Shown piece by piece: positions 28,001 to 36,482 of a stretch of 64,000 nucleotides of DNA; the first letter of the stretch is position 1; the number at the start of each line of letters is the position of its first letter. The notes below the pieces were generated by a model that was not told where the DNA came from, made no database searches, and saw only the letters and a program-made list of their open reading frames with translations. The translations under genes were made by a program, and so were the position numbers. This DNA comes from Acidicapsa acidisoli (GTDB lineage Bacteria > Acidobacteriota > Terriglobia > Terriglobales > Acidobacteriaceae): assembly GCF_025685625.1 (NCBI RefSeq), contig NZ_JAGSYI010000001.1:124001-188000 (forward strand). Direction: 5' to 3'.

Positions 28001-29466
28001 CTTTCGACACAGAGGAAGCTCTGAAGAAATGTGCGCAGGGATGGCTTCAGCTTATGGGGCCGGTGACGGCCAACGATTTCGCAGGGCGTCTTTTGCTCAG
28101 CCCAGCTTCGGTCTATCAGACCTTCCTTGGAATGGAGATTCAGGGGCTGCTCATACGTGGAAGCTTCGAAAAATCCGCGACTGCCAAAGATCATGAAATC
28201 GAGTGGTGTGAACGGCGCATTCTTCAACGCATTCACCGTCTGACCTTGAGCATTCTTCGAAAGCAGGTTGAAGCGGTCACGCCTGCTGTCTACATGCGAT
28301 GGGTGCTGGGATGGCAACACCTCGCACCTCAAACCCAGCTCACTGGAGAAGAGGGCCTGTTCGAAGTACTCTCGCAACTTGAAGGATTTGAGGCTCCGGC
28401 CATTGAGTGGGAACGGACGATCCTTCCCGCGAGGGTCGCCAACTATAATCCCCGCTGGCTGGATCAGCTCTGCCTCTCCGGCGCGGTAGGTTGGGGCCGG
28501 GTGTCACCGCATCCCGCATGGTCTGCTGGCGACGAGTCTGTACCCCGGCGGGTAATCCCTACCAACGCTGCACCGATCACATTCTTTGTTCGAGATTCGG
28601 CTCAGTGGCTCCCCTACGCGCTAGCAGAGCAATGTGTTGATGAGAAGAAGCTTCGACTAGCGCTTAGCACGGAGGCCCTGAGCGTGAGGGACCTCCTGAG
28701 GCAGCGAGGCGCGTGTTTCGCGGACGACATTCAGCGACTGTTGAACCTGACACGCCAGCAGACCCATCACGCGCTGTGGGAATTGGCAACCGCCGGCCTA
28801 GCGGCAGCGGATGGTTTCGACCAGCTCAGGTCGATGATTGACCCTGCCCGCAAATCCGCAACGACATCTGCGCCAAAGCGGTATGTGAGGAGCACAGCAG
28901 GACGCTGGTCCCTTTTCACGGCCGAGGTCCAGACACCTCCAACTGCCATCGAACGGGCTCGGCGTACTGATGCTGCTCTGGAGTCGGCGGCTCAGATCCT
29001 GCTCAAGCGGTATGGAGTGGTGTTCCGCGACCTCCTTCACCGCGAATCGAATGTTCCGAAATGGCGAGAACTTCTTGGGATATTACGTAGACTCGAAGAG
29101 AGAGGCGTAGTGCGTGGGGGACGCTTTGTGACGGGGTTCGGAGGAGAACAGTTCGCTCTCCCTGAAGCCGTTGATAGTCTGCGATCCTCAAGACATCGGG
29201 AAGCGAAAGAGGTCGTTGTCGTCGCCGGAGCAGATCCTATGAACCTGGTTGGAATCGTGCTGCCTGGGGATCGCGTAGCGGCAGTGCCGGGACGGTCCAT
29301 AACTTACCGCAACGGAATCCTTCATCGGGCAGAGGGTCTACCACCCACCTCCAAATCAGAACGGCAGGCGGCGAGCTCGAACAGATACAGTTTCTTCTCG
29401 GACACGTCTCCATTGAAACCACCGAACGGTATCTCGGCTGCAAACAGTGCTTCCAAAATGCTGTGA
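25027..29466 (+). CDS. lhr: Lhr-type large ATP-dependent helicase
   Basis: This 1479-residue superfamily 2 helicase shows motif I APTGSGKT (46-53), motif Ia YVSPLKAL, motif II DEIH (171-174), motif III SAT near 221 and motif VI QRVGRAGH near 377, followed by a winged helix and the long Lhr C-terminal region. Bacterial Lhr proteins unwind RNA-DNA hybrids and take part in DNA repair. The normal C-terminal part ends about ADPMNLVGIVLPGDRVAAVP and SITYRNGILHRAE. The last 35 or so codons overlap, in another frame, the end of a tyrosine recombinase gene, so the natural C-terminus was replaced by out-of-frame sequence. The catalytic core is intact and the protein may still work. Confidence 0.9.
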   Translation: MQIPPELAWAHPVTAEWFVRKFGTPTEPQVQGWPSILAGEPTLISAPTGSGKTLAAFLVCIDRLLRQSIEGSLAPATQVAYVSPLKALSNDVQKNLDGPLAEIQQLALERGYLSMGIRTGVRTGDTLTKERSAMLRNPPHILVTTPESLYILLTAGKSREHLRSVNTVIVDEIHAMADDKRGAHLSLSLERLEALVCRENKAAAARYLTGLITPPQRIGLSATQNPINLVARFLTGVDPSRRAATIIQVGQRRELDIAIEVPSDELSSVTSNVMWEEIFDKLAAHAQNHRSTLVFVNTRRLVEKISFALSERLGIEHVAAHHGSLSRTLRLDAEQRLKRGEIKILVATASLELGIDIGDIDLVCQIASTRAVAVAMQRVGRAGHWRGAVPKGRLFATTRDDLLEQAALIRKMRAGELDLLEIPPQPADVLMQQIVAACGAESWDVDCLYNTFRRAYSYRDLTRVQFDELIAILSNGIESSRGRYGAYLMHDRVQGQLHPRRGARMISISNGGAIPDTALFSVILQPEGVQIATLDEHFAVDSSPGDVILLGNTSWRVQRIEAAGRVLVEDANGAPPSVPFWTGEAPQRTGVLCDGVSELREAISGKTSNVAPGYISAAQPEIAEAVGWVMEECGVCPSGAQQLIAYIVAGRAVLGAVPSKTTIIAERFFDEGGGMQLILHAPFGGRINKAWGLALRKRFCRGFNFELQAAATDNGINISLAEQHSFPLSDVFQFLTEQTVKGLLEQASIASPIFKTRWRWAAGRSLQLLRTSKGKRIAPQVQRTRSDDLMASVFPQAAACFETIVGDIQIPGHPLVREVMQDVLQEAMDLEGLIGVLRGIQDGSIRCLAVDTPVPSQFAHELLNANPYAFLDEAGLEERRARAVSLRGTIPASMLQEAGRLDPRAIDTVRSECWPDLRDEHELHDLLMSLVAFPVSLLNTNPTRSWPRLYEELTRTGRAQTLVCTGVPCWVATEQLPLAEALWPSSTITIKPFDTEEALKKCAQGWLQLMGPVTANDFAGRLLLSPASVYQTFLGMEIQGLLIRGSFEKSATAKDHEIEWCERRILQRIHRLTLSILRKQVEAVTPAVYMRWVLGWQHLAPQTQLTGEEGLFEVLSQLEGFEAPAIEWERTILPARVANYNPRWLDQLCLSGAVGWGRVSPHPAWSAGDESVPRRVIPTNAAPITFFVRDSAQWLPYALAEQCVDEKKLRLALSTEALSVRDLLRQRGACFADDIQRLLNLTRQQTHHALWELATAGLAAADGFDQLRSMIDPARKSATTSAPKRYVRSTAGRWSLFTAEVQTPPTAIERARRTDAALESAAQILLKRYGVVFRDLLHRESNVPKWRELLGILRRLEERGVVRGGRFVTGFGGEQFALPEAVDSLRSSRHREAKEVVVVAGADPMNLVGIVLPGDRVAAVPGRSITYRNGILHRAEGLPPTSKSERQAASSNRYSFFSDTSPLKPPNGISAANSASKML

Positions 29467-29501
29467 ACGATGCCATTGAACTCGAGCCGGACGGTCCGTG
29501 A
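29352..29501 (+). mobile_element. Tyrosine recombinase (integrase) C-terminal remnant
   Basis: In the frame next to the lhr tail, 49 codons encode AGGELEQIQFLLGHVSIETT followed by ERYLGCKQCF and end at a stop after PDGP. This is the final catalytic part of a XerD-like recombinase, with the H of LGHVS and the nucleophilic Tyr of ERYLG. The N-terminal domain and the first catalytic arginine are missing. The remnant abuts lhr directly and overlaps its last codons. It is the only integrase sequence I find in the window and may derive from the element that once used the tRNA-Glu site, or from another. Confidence 0.82.
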
Positions 29502-29596
29502 TTCGCGGTGATGACTACAGAAGCCAACTTCGCGTTTCCGATCGGCTCTCGATGAGTAAGTTGGCGATCACGAGCGCTCTACGACATCGGTTGGAT

Positions 29597-32500
29597 TTAT
29601 GGCTGGTTCTCTATCACAGCAGGCAGGATGAACTGAAAAGTCGCGCCGCGCCCCAAGAGGCTGACTGCCCATAAGCGCCCACCATGCGACTCAATGATTG
29701 ACCGGCTGATGCGAAGCCCCATGCCGGTGCCATGAGGTTTCGTCGTAAAGAACGGGTCGAAAATCTTTTCCACGATTTGCGGCGGAAGCCCTATGCCGGT
29801 ATCACGAAATGAAACAAGGATCTGCTCCTTCTCAGCCCGCTGCGATTGGATGATGATCTCACGTATCCCGTCGACGTCCTTCATTGCTTCGATGCTATTG
29901 AGGATCAGATTCATCATGACCTGCTGCAATTGCAGACGATCTCCAACGATCTGAGGCAGATCGGCTGCCAGTTCCGTCCGGACCAGGATGCTGTGTCGCA
30001 CTGCTTCGTCGCGCAGAAGGGCAACAGTTTCCGGAATAATCTCGTTTAAATCAAGGGTCTGTTTATTCGCGGCGCCTTTCTCAAATTGCGCGCGGATCCT
30101 ATCGATAATCTCAGCGGTACGTTGCACATCCCTACCAATTCTGGTAACGCCCGCGCGCACCTCATCCAGATTGGGTTCATCGCGATCGAGCTTTCGCAGG
30201 CATGTGCTGACGTTGGTGATAGCACCCGTGATTGGTTGTTTGATTTCATGAGCCAATGAGGCTGCCAGCTCTCCCATGGTTGTCACCCGGTTGATGCGTG
30301 CAAGATCGCCCTGCGCCTGGCGCAAAGCCTCTTCCGCCCGCTTCTGGTCGTCGATGTCGGTCGTCGTACCGACGAATTTGAAAACTCTTCCTTCTGCATC
30401 GCGCAAGACCACAGCTTGATTGAGGTGCCAGCGATATGTCCCGTCCTGAGCGCGGAGAGTCCTGGTTTCAAACGCAAATCCTGTTCCCGAGCGTACCCCC
30501 TCCCAAAAGCCCTTGGCTGTCGTCTTCCGATCCTCGGGATGGACCGCGGTCATCCAGGCTTCGGGATGCGACCGGACGAAGTCAAGGGTCTGACCTGCGA
30601 ACTCCAGCCAGACCCGATTCACGAAATCAGGTGTCCCATCGGGCTTGAGCGTCCAGGCGGACACAGGAAGCTGCTGCAGCAGCGCAACTTGTAGTTGCAA
30701 TTCTGCGTCGGCCTGCTGTAGCTCACAGTAAAGGCGGCTCGTCTCGGCCAACCGTTCTTCGCTGGCGCGCAGTTTCTCGCGTTCGAGTTGCGCCTCACTG
30801 CGGATCCGTTCTTCGCGTTCCGCAGTTTCGCGGCGAAGACTGGCCATTTTGACGTGTGCCGCTACACGCGCCAGCAGCTCCCGGGCAGCGAATGGCTTGA
30901 TGAGATAGTCGTCGGCATCGGCCTCCAGTCCTTCCACGCGCGACTCTTCGCCTGCCCGTGCCGACAGTAGGACGACTGGCGTGCCGGCGAGGGCTGAATC
31001 ATCGCGAATCGCCCGCAACAGGCCAAACCCATCGAGATGCGGCATCATGACATCCGCCAGCACAAGGACTGGGCGCAATTTCCGAGTGGCTTCCAGCGCC
31101 TGGAGGCCGTCAGCAGCCGCGTGCACCTCATATCGCTCGCTCAGCAGGCGTGTGAGGTATTGGCGCATGTCCGCATTGTCATCGGCCAAGACGATCAGTT
31201 CGCGTTTCCCCGAGGGTGAGGGTTCCAGGCTGGGGGCGAGCGAAGCTTGTTTGGGAAACGTTGCCGCATCGACCGCCAACCCCGGTTCATTTTCCAACCA
31301 CTGATTCAGCTCTTCGACATAAGCTTGGACTCGAATCGTGGTCGAGGCGAGTGTTTGTGCGGCCTGAATGCGCTCCGCCGGCAGATGGCCCGTGCCGCTC
31401 GGAATCGTCACAGTGAATGTGCTGCCGACGCCAACGGAGCTCTCCACGCGCACAGTGCCGCTGTGCAATCTCACGAGTTCCTCAACCAGCGCCAGCCCGA
31501 TCCCTGTGCCTTCGTAAGTCCTGGCCTGGGTGCTTTCGATGCGATGGAACCGCTCGAACACGTGCTCGCGATGCTCTTCGGGTATGCCCACGCCGGTGTC
31601 GCGGACCTGTAATTCCACTGCGCTGTCCACGGATTTCAATGTGAGAGCAACATCGCCCTCGAACGTGAACTTATAAGCATTGGAGATCAGATTCAAAACA
31701 ATCTTCTCCCACATGTCGCGATCCACGTACACCAGGTCGGCGATTGGCAGGCACTCGACTGAGAAGCAGAGCCCGGCGTTCTTCATCGCCGAGTCAAACG
31801 CGCTCGCGATTTCTGCGGTGAAACTTGCCAGGTCTGTCGGCTGATAGGACGTCTGCGCGCGACCGGCTTCGATACGCGAGAAATCCAGAAGCGTGTTGAC
31901 GAGCTTGAGCAATCTGAGGCCGTTGCGGCGCACCGTGGCCAGCAGCTCGTAACCTTCGGGACTCAGCCGCTCCCTTGCTTCCTTCTGAATTTCCTCAAGC
32001 GGACCGAGCATCAGCGTCAACGGCGTTCGGAACTCGTGGCTGACGTTGCTGAAAAACGTTGTTTTGGCGCGGTCGAGTGCGGCCAGAGACTCTTCCACCC
32101 GCTTTTGGTCATCGATGTCAGTGGTCGTTCCGACGAATTTGATGACGTTTCCTCGCACATCGTGCAGGGGCACGGCCTGCTGAAGGTGCCAGCGATAGGT
32201 CCCGTCGTGAGCACGCAGACCCCTGTTTTCAAACACAAACCCGCGTCCCGAACTCACGCCCTCCCAGAAGATCCTGATTACTCTGTCCCGATCTTCAGGG
32301 TGGACCGCGTTCATCCAGGCCTCAGGATTTGACCGGACGAAATCGAGAGTTTGACCGGAGAATTCAAGCCAAACTCGATTCACGAAATCGGGCGTCCCAT
32401 CAGGATTAAGCGTCCAGGCAGCGACTGGAAGTTGCTGCAGCAGATCGACTTGGATTTGCAACTCTGTTGCGGCTCGCTGCTGCTCTCGGTAAAGGCGGCT

Positions 32501-32734
32501 GGTCTCCGCCAATCTCTGCTCGCTAGCGCGAAGTTTTTCGCGTTCCTGCTGGCGCTCCTGTTCAAATGCGCGTGCGCTGTCCAACACGATTCGCACGCCC
32601 GTTCGCAGGGCTTGCGGCCATTGTTCCACGGGGCCGAGCGGCGTAGTCGACCAGTCGAGCGCGCGCATACGCGTGGCCATCTCGCCGTCACCGGCAAACA
32701 CTGACTCGATCAACTCTCTTTTGCTAGGCTCCAT
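29597..32734 (-). CDS. Double hybrid sensor histidine kinase (PAS-HK-REC-PAS-HK)
   Basis: The 1045-residue protein has, in order: an N-terminal helical segment, PAS domain 1 (about 95-212), HisKA with H233 in SNVSHEFRTPLT, HATPase (340-450), a receiver with D561 in ADVMMPHLDG, PAS domain 2 (683-799), a second HisKA of NtrB type with H829 in SLAHEIKQPITG, and a second HATPase (DTGIGLPPQIVEKIFDPFFT). No membrane helices occur, so it is cytoplasmic. The two PAS-linker blocks are near copies. The ATG at 32734 follows GGGAGG by eight bases; an in-frame extension to 32845 is unlikely. Divergent genes for a lone receiver and a FixJ-type regulator begin about 500 bases away and are probable partners. 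Confidence 0.9.
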   Translation of the reverse strand: MEPSKRELIESVFAGDGEMATRMRALDWSTTPLGPVEQWPQALRTGVRIVLDSARAFEQERQQEREKLRASEQRLAETSRLYREQQRAATELQIQVDLLQQLPVAAWTLNPDGTPDFVNRVWLEFSGQTLDFVRSNPEAWMNAVHPEDRDRVIRIFWEGVSSGRGFVFENRGLRAHDGTYRWHLQQAVPLHDVRGNVIKFVGTTTDIDDQKRVEESLAALDRAKTTFFSNVSHEFRTPLTLMLGPLEEIQKEARERLSPEGYELLATVRRNGLRLLKLVNTLLDFSRIEAGRAQTSYQPTDLASFTAEIASAFDSAMKNAGLCFSVECLPIADLVYVDRDMWEKIVLNLISNAYKFTFEGDVALTLKSVDSAVELQVRDTGVGIPEEHREHVFERFHRIESTQARTYEGTGIGLALVEELVRLHSGTVRVESSVGVGSTFTVTIPSGTGHLPAERIQAAQTLASTTIRVQAYVEELNQWLENEPGLAVDAATFPKQASLAPSLEPSPSGKRELIVLADDNADMRQYLTRLLSERYEVHAAADGLQALEATRKLRPVLVLADVMMPHLDGFGLLRAIRDDSALAGTPVVLLSARAGEESRVEGLEADADDYLIKPFAARELLARVAAHVKMASLRRETAEREERIRSEAQLEREKLRASEERLAETSRLYCELQQADAELQLQVALLQQLPVSAWTLKPDGTPDFVNRVWLEFAGQTLDFVRSHPEAWMTAVHPEDRKTTAKGFWEGVRSGTGFAFETRTLRAQDGTYRWHLNQAVVLRDAEGRVFKFVGTTTDIDDQKRAEEALRQAQGDLARINRVTTMGELAASLAHEIKQPITGAITNVSTCLRKLDRDEPNLDEVRAGVTRIGRDVQRTAEIIDRIRAQFEKGAANKQTLDLNEIIPETVALLRDEAVRHSILVRTELAADLPQIVGDRLQLQQVMMNLILNSIEAMKDVDGIREIIIQSQRAEKEQILVSFRDTGIGLPPQIVEKIFDPFFTTKPHGTGMGLRISRSIIESHGGRLWAVSLLGRGATFQFILPAVIENQP

Positions 32735-33230
32735 CTCTAGATCCTCCCGCTCAGCGGCAACGCGGAAAAGGCCTGCGGCCAATGGTAGATGAATCCAGGG
32801 AGCCACCCGGCAAGCCAGATCAAGCTGGCGTTGGAATGCGATCAATGAAAGAACGCGGGACCAACGGATCAGGAATATGGCGCTCAGAGGAATTCAGAGG
32901 AAACCTATGGGCCGACTCGCCTCGAACGTGCCTATTCAAGCGATGCCAAATTATATCGCGCGCCGAAGATCGAGGGTCGGGGGAGTCGGTAAAGAAATAC
33001 CAATACCAAAGTATTAGTGGTAATTGCGAATCGCATCTGCCGTGATATGGTTGCTTCAACTGATCGCCTGGAAGAGACTCTATCAGTCGCGTTGTTGATG
33101 TGCGGCTCGGACAAAATCGTATTATGCAAGATCCGAGTGCATCGACTTCCTCAGACAACGCTAATCTTTCGGAGATGTTTTTCAGCGTTCTCCGTGAATT
33201 CTGCTTCATGTGTGGCGTGAGAGTTTCTTG

Positions 33231-33602
33231 ATGAAAGCGCATTTGCTGATTTCGGTGGTCGACGATGACCAATCAGTTCGCGAGTCGCTGCCGGAACTGT
33301 TGAATGAGTTGGGACTTGACGCGTGGCCATTCTCATCGGCAGGAGAATTTCTGGCGTCCGATGCTCCGTTGCATTCGAGCTGCCTGGTCCTCGACGTATC
33401 AATGCCAGTAATTTCCGGACCCGGCCTCTTCCGCGAACTTCGTCGCCGCAACCTGAATATTCCGGTTATTTTCATTACTGCTCGCAAGGACGAAGTCGCA
33501 CGAACGCGATTGCTTGATGATGGAGCAGTCGAATGTTTGTTCAAACCCTTCAGCGATACAGCTCTGTTGCAGGCATTGAGCAAGGCTGTTGGCGCCAAAT
33601 AA
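33231..33602 (+). CDS. Single-domain response regulator (CheY-like receiver)
   Basis: The 123-residue protein has only a receiver domain: acidic pair VVDDDQSVRE, phosphoacceptor aspartate in LVLDVSMPVISG, the threonine switch in IFITARKDE and the lysine in LFKPFSDTALL. The ATG at 33231 is chosen; a GTG at 33210 is in frame. It resembles the receiver of the FixJ-type regulator that follows 29 bases later (shared VRESL, SMP, KPFSD), so the two may have arisen by duplication. Without an output domain it could carry phosphate between the hybrid kinase and another protein or act as a phosphate sink. Confidence 0.88.
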   Translation: MKAHLLISVVDDDQSVRESLPELLNELGLDAWPFSSAGEFLASDAPLHSSCLVLDVSMPVISGPGLFRELRRRNLNIPVIFITARKDEVARTRLLDDGAVECLFKPFSDTALLQALSKAVGAK

Positions 33603-33631
33603 TGTTCTGACGCTCGTGGCATGTGGCAACA

Positions 33632-34309
33632 ATGAACGCAACAAACGAATTGTGCTCTGAAAAGAAAACTTCACTCGTGCCAAACACCTCACCGACAGTA
33701 TTCGTTGTAGATGACGATATCTCGGTCCGAGAATCGCTTCAATTCTTGATTCAGGACGAAGGCTGGCAAGTAGAAACCTTCGCGTCGGCTGAAGAATTCC
33801 TCAACCGCCGACGCGAATTCGCCCCAAGCTGCTTGACCCTCGATATCTCGATGCCTGGGTTGAACGGGCTCGATCTGCAGAAGAGACTAGCGGTGGAACG
33901 ACCCGATATGCCTATTATCTTCCTCACCGGTTACGGCGACGTGCCGATGACCGTAGCGGTTATGAATGCTGGGGCAGTAGAGTTCTTAACGAAGCCCTTC
34001 AGTGACGGCACACTTCTGGCCGCCGTCAGCAAAGCCATTTCGCGGAGCTCGGCTCTGATCGCCCGTGATACTGAACTTAGAGCGCTCAGAGCGCGGTATA
34101 CCCGTTTGACCTTTCGCGAACGAGAGGTGTTGGCTTTGGTTGTCGTTGGAAAGGCGAATAAGGAGGTCGCTAATGAGTTGGGCATAAGCGAGGTCACCGT
34201 GAAAGCGCATTGTGGAAGCATGATGCAGAAGATGGGAGCCGGTTCTTTGGCGGAACTGGTGAATCAAGCCGCAAGGCTCCGCCTGTTGCGATCTAATCGG
34301 AATCCCTAG
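33632..34309 (+). CDS. FixJ/NarL-type response regulator with LuxR HTH
   Basis: The 225-residue protein has a receiver (VFVVDDDISVRESLQFLIQD, phosphoacceptor in LTLDISMPGLNGLDLQ, switch IFLTGYGDVPMTVAVM, KPFSDGTLL) and a C-terminal LuxR helix-turn-helix (LTFREREVLALVVVGKANKE, then LGISEVTVKAHCGSMMQKM). The receiver matches the FixJ/TodT group. It would activate transcription when phosphorylated, probably by the divergent double hybrid kinase. The ATG at 33632 is preferred to an upstream GTG at 33623. It is probably co-transcribed with the single-receiver gene just upstream. Confidence 0.9.
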   Translation: MNATNELCSEKKTSLVPNTSPTVFVVDDDISVRESLQFLIQDEGWQVETFASAEEFLNRRREFAPSCLTLDISMPGLNGLDLQKRLAVERPDMPIIFLTGYGDVPMTVAVMNAGAVEFLTKPFSDGTLLAAVSKAISRSSALIARDTELRALRARYTRLTFREREVLALVVVGKANKEVANELGISEVTVKAHCGSMMQKMGAGSLAELVNQAARLRLLRSNRNP

Positions 34310-34579
34310 AACACGATCGAATCCAAAGATTCACCTAAAGCCACTTTGTTCCGCCATCCCCCATGTTCGGAGTCCATAACGAAACTTTCTATAGGTCCTC
34401 ATAAACGTGCCAGTGTTCCGGCAAGTCGCCGATATGCGCCCGCGCTTGGCAGTCCATCCCCCAATTTTGGGCAAGGGAAACCCTCAGGCAAACCACGGCG
34501 GCGAGTCAAGCCCACAACCCGGGATCGCCAGATGGTCTGCAAACGCCGCTGCCGCTAGCGAGACCCCACAGCGGCAAGT

Positions 34580-35974
34580 CTAAGCTCGATATTCGCGTGA
34601 GGTCACGATTCCCGGTTGCGGTACAGGATATCGGCCGTCGGCATCAGCAACCAGTGGCGCTGGAGAATCCATGGTGAACTTGTCTGTGTTCGGCGACATT
34701 TCGAAGTCGCAGTTGAGCATCTGGTCAAACGTCACTTCCCGGCCGGTGTGGGCGGCCATGCGGCCCATGCTCGAAACCAGGCTAACTTCCACACCACGCT
34801 GCACCTCGTTGTAGGGCTTATCGTCTCGAATGGCGTCCACCAAGTCATTCCATTCGTTTTGATAAGGGTCCTGCTCTTCCGGCTTTACCTTGGATTCCCA
34901 AAACATGTTGGCGGTCAAGTCCTGGCTTGCATATAGGCTTGACGGCTGCCCGCAATCGCCTGCCTTCGAGGCGATTCCCGACCCTTTGGTGCCTTGCAGG
35001 TAGCTAGAATAGATCTGCTCACATCCGGGGATGGTGCGCCCGTCGAAAAAGAACTTGGCGCCGTCGGAATACGTGTATTCCACTGAGTATGTGTCGAAAT
35101 TCTGATCCACATACATGATTCCTTCAGGACTGGAGCGGTACTGTCGGCCGCCTAGCGCCTGCGCTTTCACGGGCCACTCGTTCTTCATCCACCCTAACTG
35201 ATCGATCAAGTGGATATAGAAGTCGTTAAAGCAGCCGCCGCTAGCCCAGATGAAACTGTGGAAGCGCTGCACTTGGTAAAGGAGGTCGGTGATACCGGCC
35301 GGTTTCGGAAGCGAACTGAAATAACCGCCCGGCCCGTGCATCCGGTAACCCCGCTGCAGAATGATCTCGCCAATCTCGCCATCGTGGACGCGCTTGGCCA
35401 GTTCTTGCATCGCCCGGTTGTGACGTGACATCAACCCCACACCGACCTTCAGGTTCTTGGCCTGGGCCTCGCGCGCCAGGCTGAACATGCGTTTGCTGGT
35501 GGGCCCGTCAGCCGTTAGCGGCTTCTCCATGAAAACATTTAGACCCTTCTGGATCGCGTAAGAGAAATGCACCCAGCGAAACGCCGGCGGCGTAGCAAAA
35601 ATCGCGACGTCGCCCGGTTTCAAACAATCCATCGCTTTCTGATAAGCGTCGAAGCCGATGAACTGACGTTCCGGCGGCACGTCCACCTGGCTGGCAAACT
35701 GCATCTGCAACTTGGTCAGGTCTTTCTGGAGGCGATCCGGGAAGATGTCGGCCATGGCCACCAGCTTGATAGGGCCGCGCTTGACGGAAAGTGCATTGGC
35801 TGCTGCGCCACCGCCGCGCCCACCACAGCCGATCAGGGCGACCTGGATCAGGTCGCCGCCAATAGCGTGGACAGCGGGAATGGCCACGTTGGCCAAAGCC
35901 GAAATCGCTGCAAATTTGCCCGTGCTTTTAATGAATTCACGGCGGGACGCCGAGGCTTGCATGGATGATTTCAT
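34580..35974 (-). CDS. Tat-exported Gfo/Idh/MocA-family oxidoreductase
   Basis: The 464-residue protein starts with a twin-arginine signal (SRREFIKSTGKFAAISALAN). The Rossmann motif VALIGCGGRGGGAAANALS binds NAD(P), and the EKP motif in NVFMEKPLTADGPTSKRMF is the family's catalytic lysine site. Acidobacteria and planctomycetes carry many such exported enzymes that oxidise sugars or act as NAD-dependent glycosidases; the substrate here is unknown. The ATG has a strong AGGAGG ribosome site. The cofactor is tightly bound in known exported members, which fits export by Tat in a folded state. Confidence 0.9.
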   Translation of the reverse strand: MKSSMQASASRREFIKSTGKFAAISALANVAIPAVHAIGGDLIQVALIGCGGRGGGAAANALSVKRGPIKLVAMADIFPDRLQKDLTKLQMQFASQVDVPPERQFIGFDAYQKAMDCLKPGDVAIFATPPAFRWVHFSYAIQKGLNVFMEKPLTADGPTSKRMFSLAREAQAKNLKVGVGLMSRHNRAMQELAKRVHDGEIGEIILQRGYRMHGPGGYFSSLPKPAGITDLLYQVQRFHSFIWASGGCFNDFYIHLIDQLGWMKNEWPVKAQALGGRQYRSSPEGIMYVDQNFDTYSVEYTYSDGAKFFFDGRTIPGCEQIYSSYLQGTKGSGIASKAGDCGQPSSLYASQDLTANMFWESKVKPEEQDPYQNEWNDLVDAIRDDKPYNEVQRGVEVSLVSSMGRMAAHTGREVTFDQMLNCDFEMSPNTDKFTMDSPAPLVADADGRYPVPQPGIVTSREYRA

Positions 35975-36482
35975 GACTGTGCAATCCTCCTATACGTATG
36001 GTTGCCATTTCGAGGGCACGCAAAAAGCATCGAAGATGCGGTAGGACATCCTAACGCGTCTTCCCCAGTCGTCAAGAATAATCTCATCCCCCAAGAATAG
36101 CGGTCGAACGACTGAACAGGTCTTCCTAGGCGGTGAAATCCGAAGATGAGTTTATGGGTCGTCTCAATTAGGCACTTGCAGGAATATCAGCATTCCCGAT
36201 CGAAATCCACATTGCCCATGACCTAAGCTGGAAAATGTATGAGAAATTCATGAGCGGGCTTAAGAACCAGATCGCGAATTGACTGGGGTCAAATGTTGTC
36301 CCGGGCATTCGCAGCCCTAATAGTCTGTGTTCGGGTTCACCAGACATCGTTTTCTCTTTTGCAATTGAATTGCGTGTTGGTGTGCCTGGCTGCAACGAGC
36401 CGAATGTGGGCAGTTGGGAGCCGGTCGCTGTCTGCCTTCCGCCCTCTGTGCGCGCTCCGAAGGGTCAACCTCCCTAGATTGA
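35975..36482. other. Intergenic region between Gfo/Idh/MocA gene and the large paralogue operon
   Basis: No supported gene lies here. A short minus-strand frame near 36168-36395 has no family character. Just after the last gene of the operon (36483) a weak inverted repeat GTCAA...TTGAC appears without a T-tract, so no terminator can be claimed. Confidence 0.4.
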
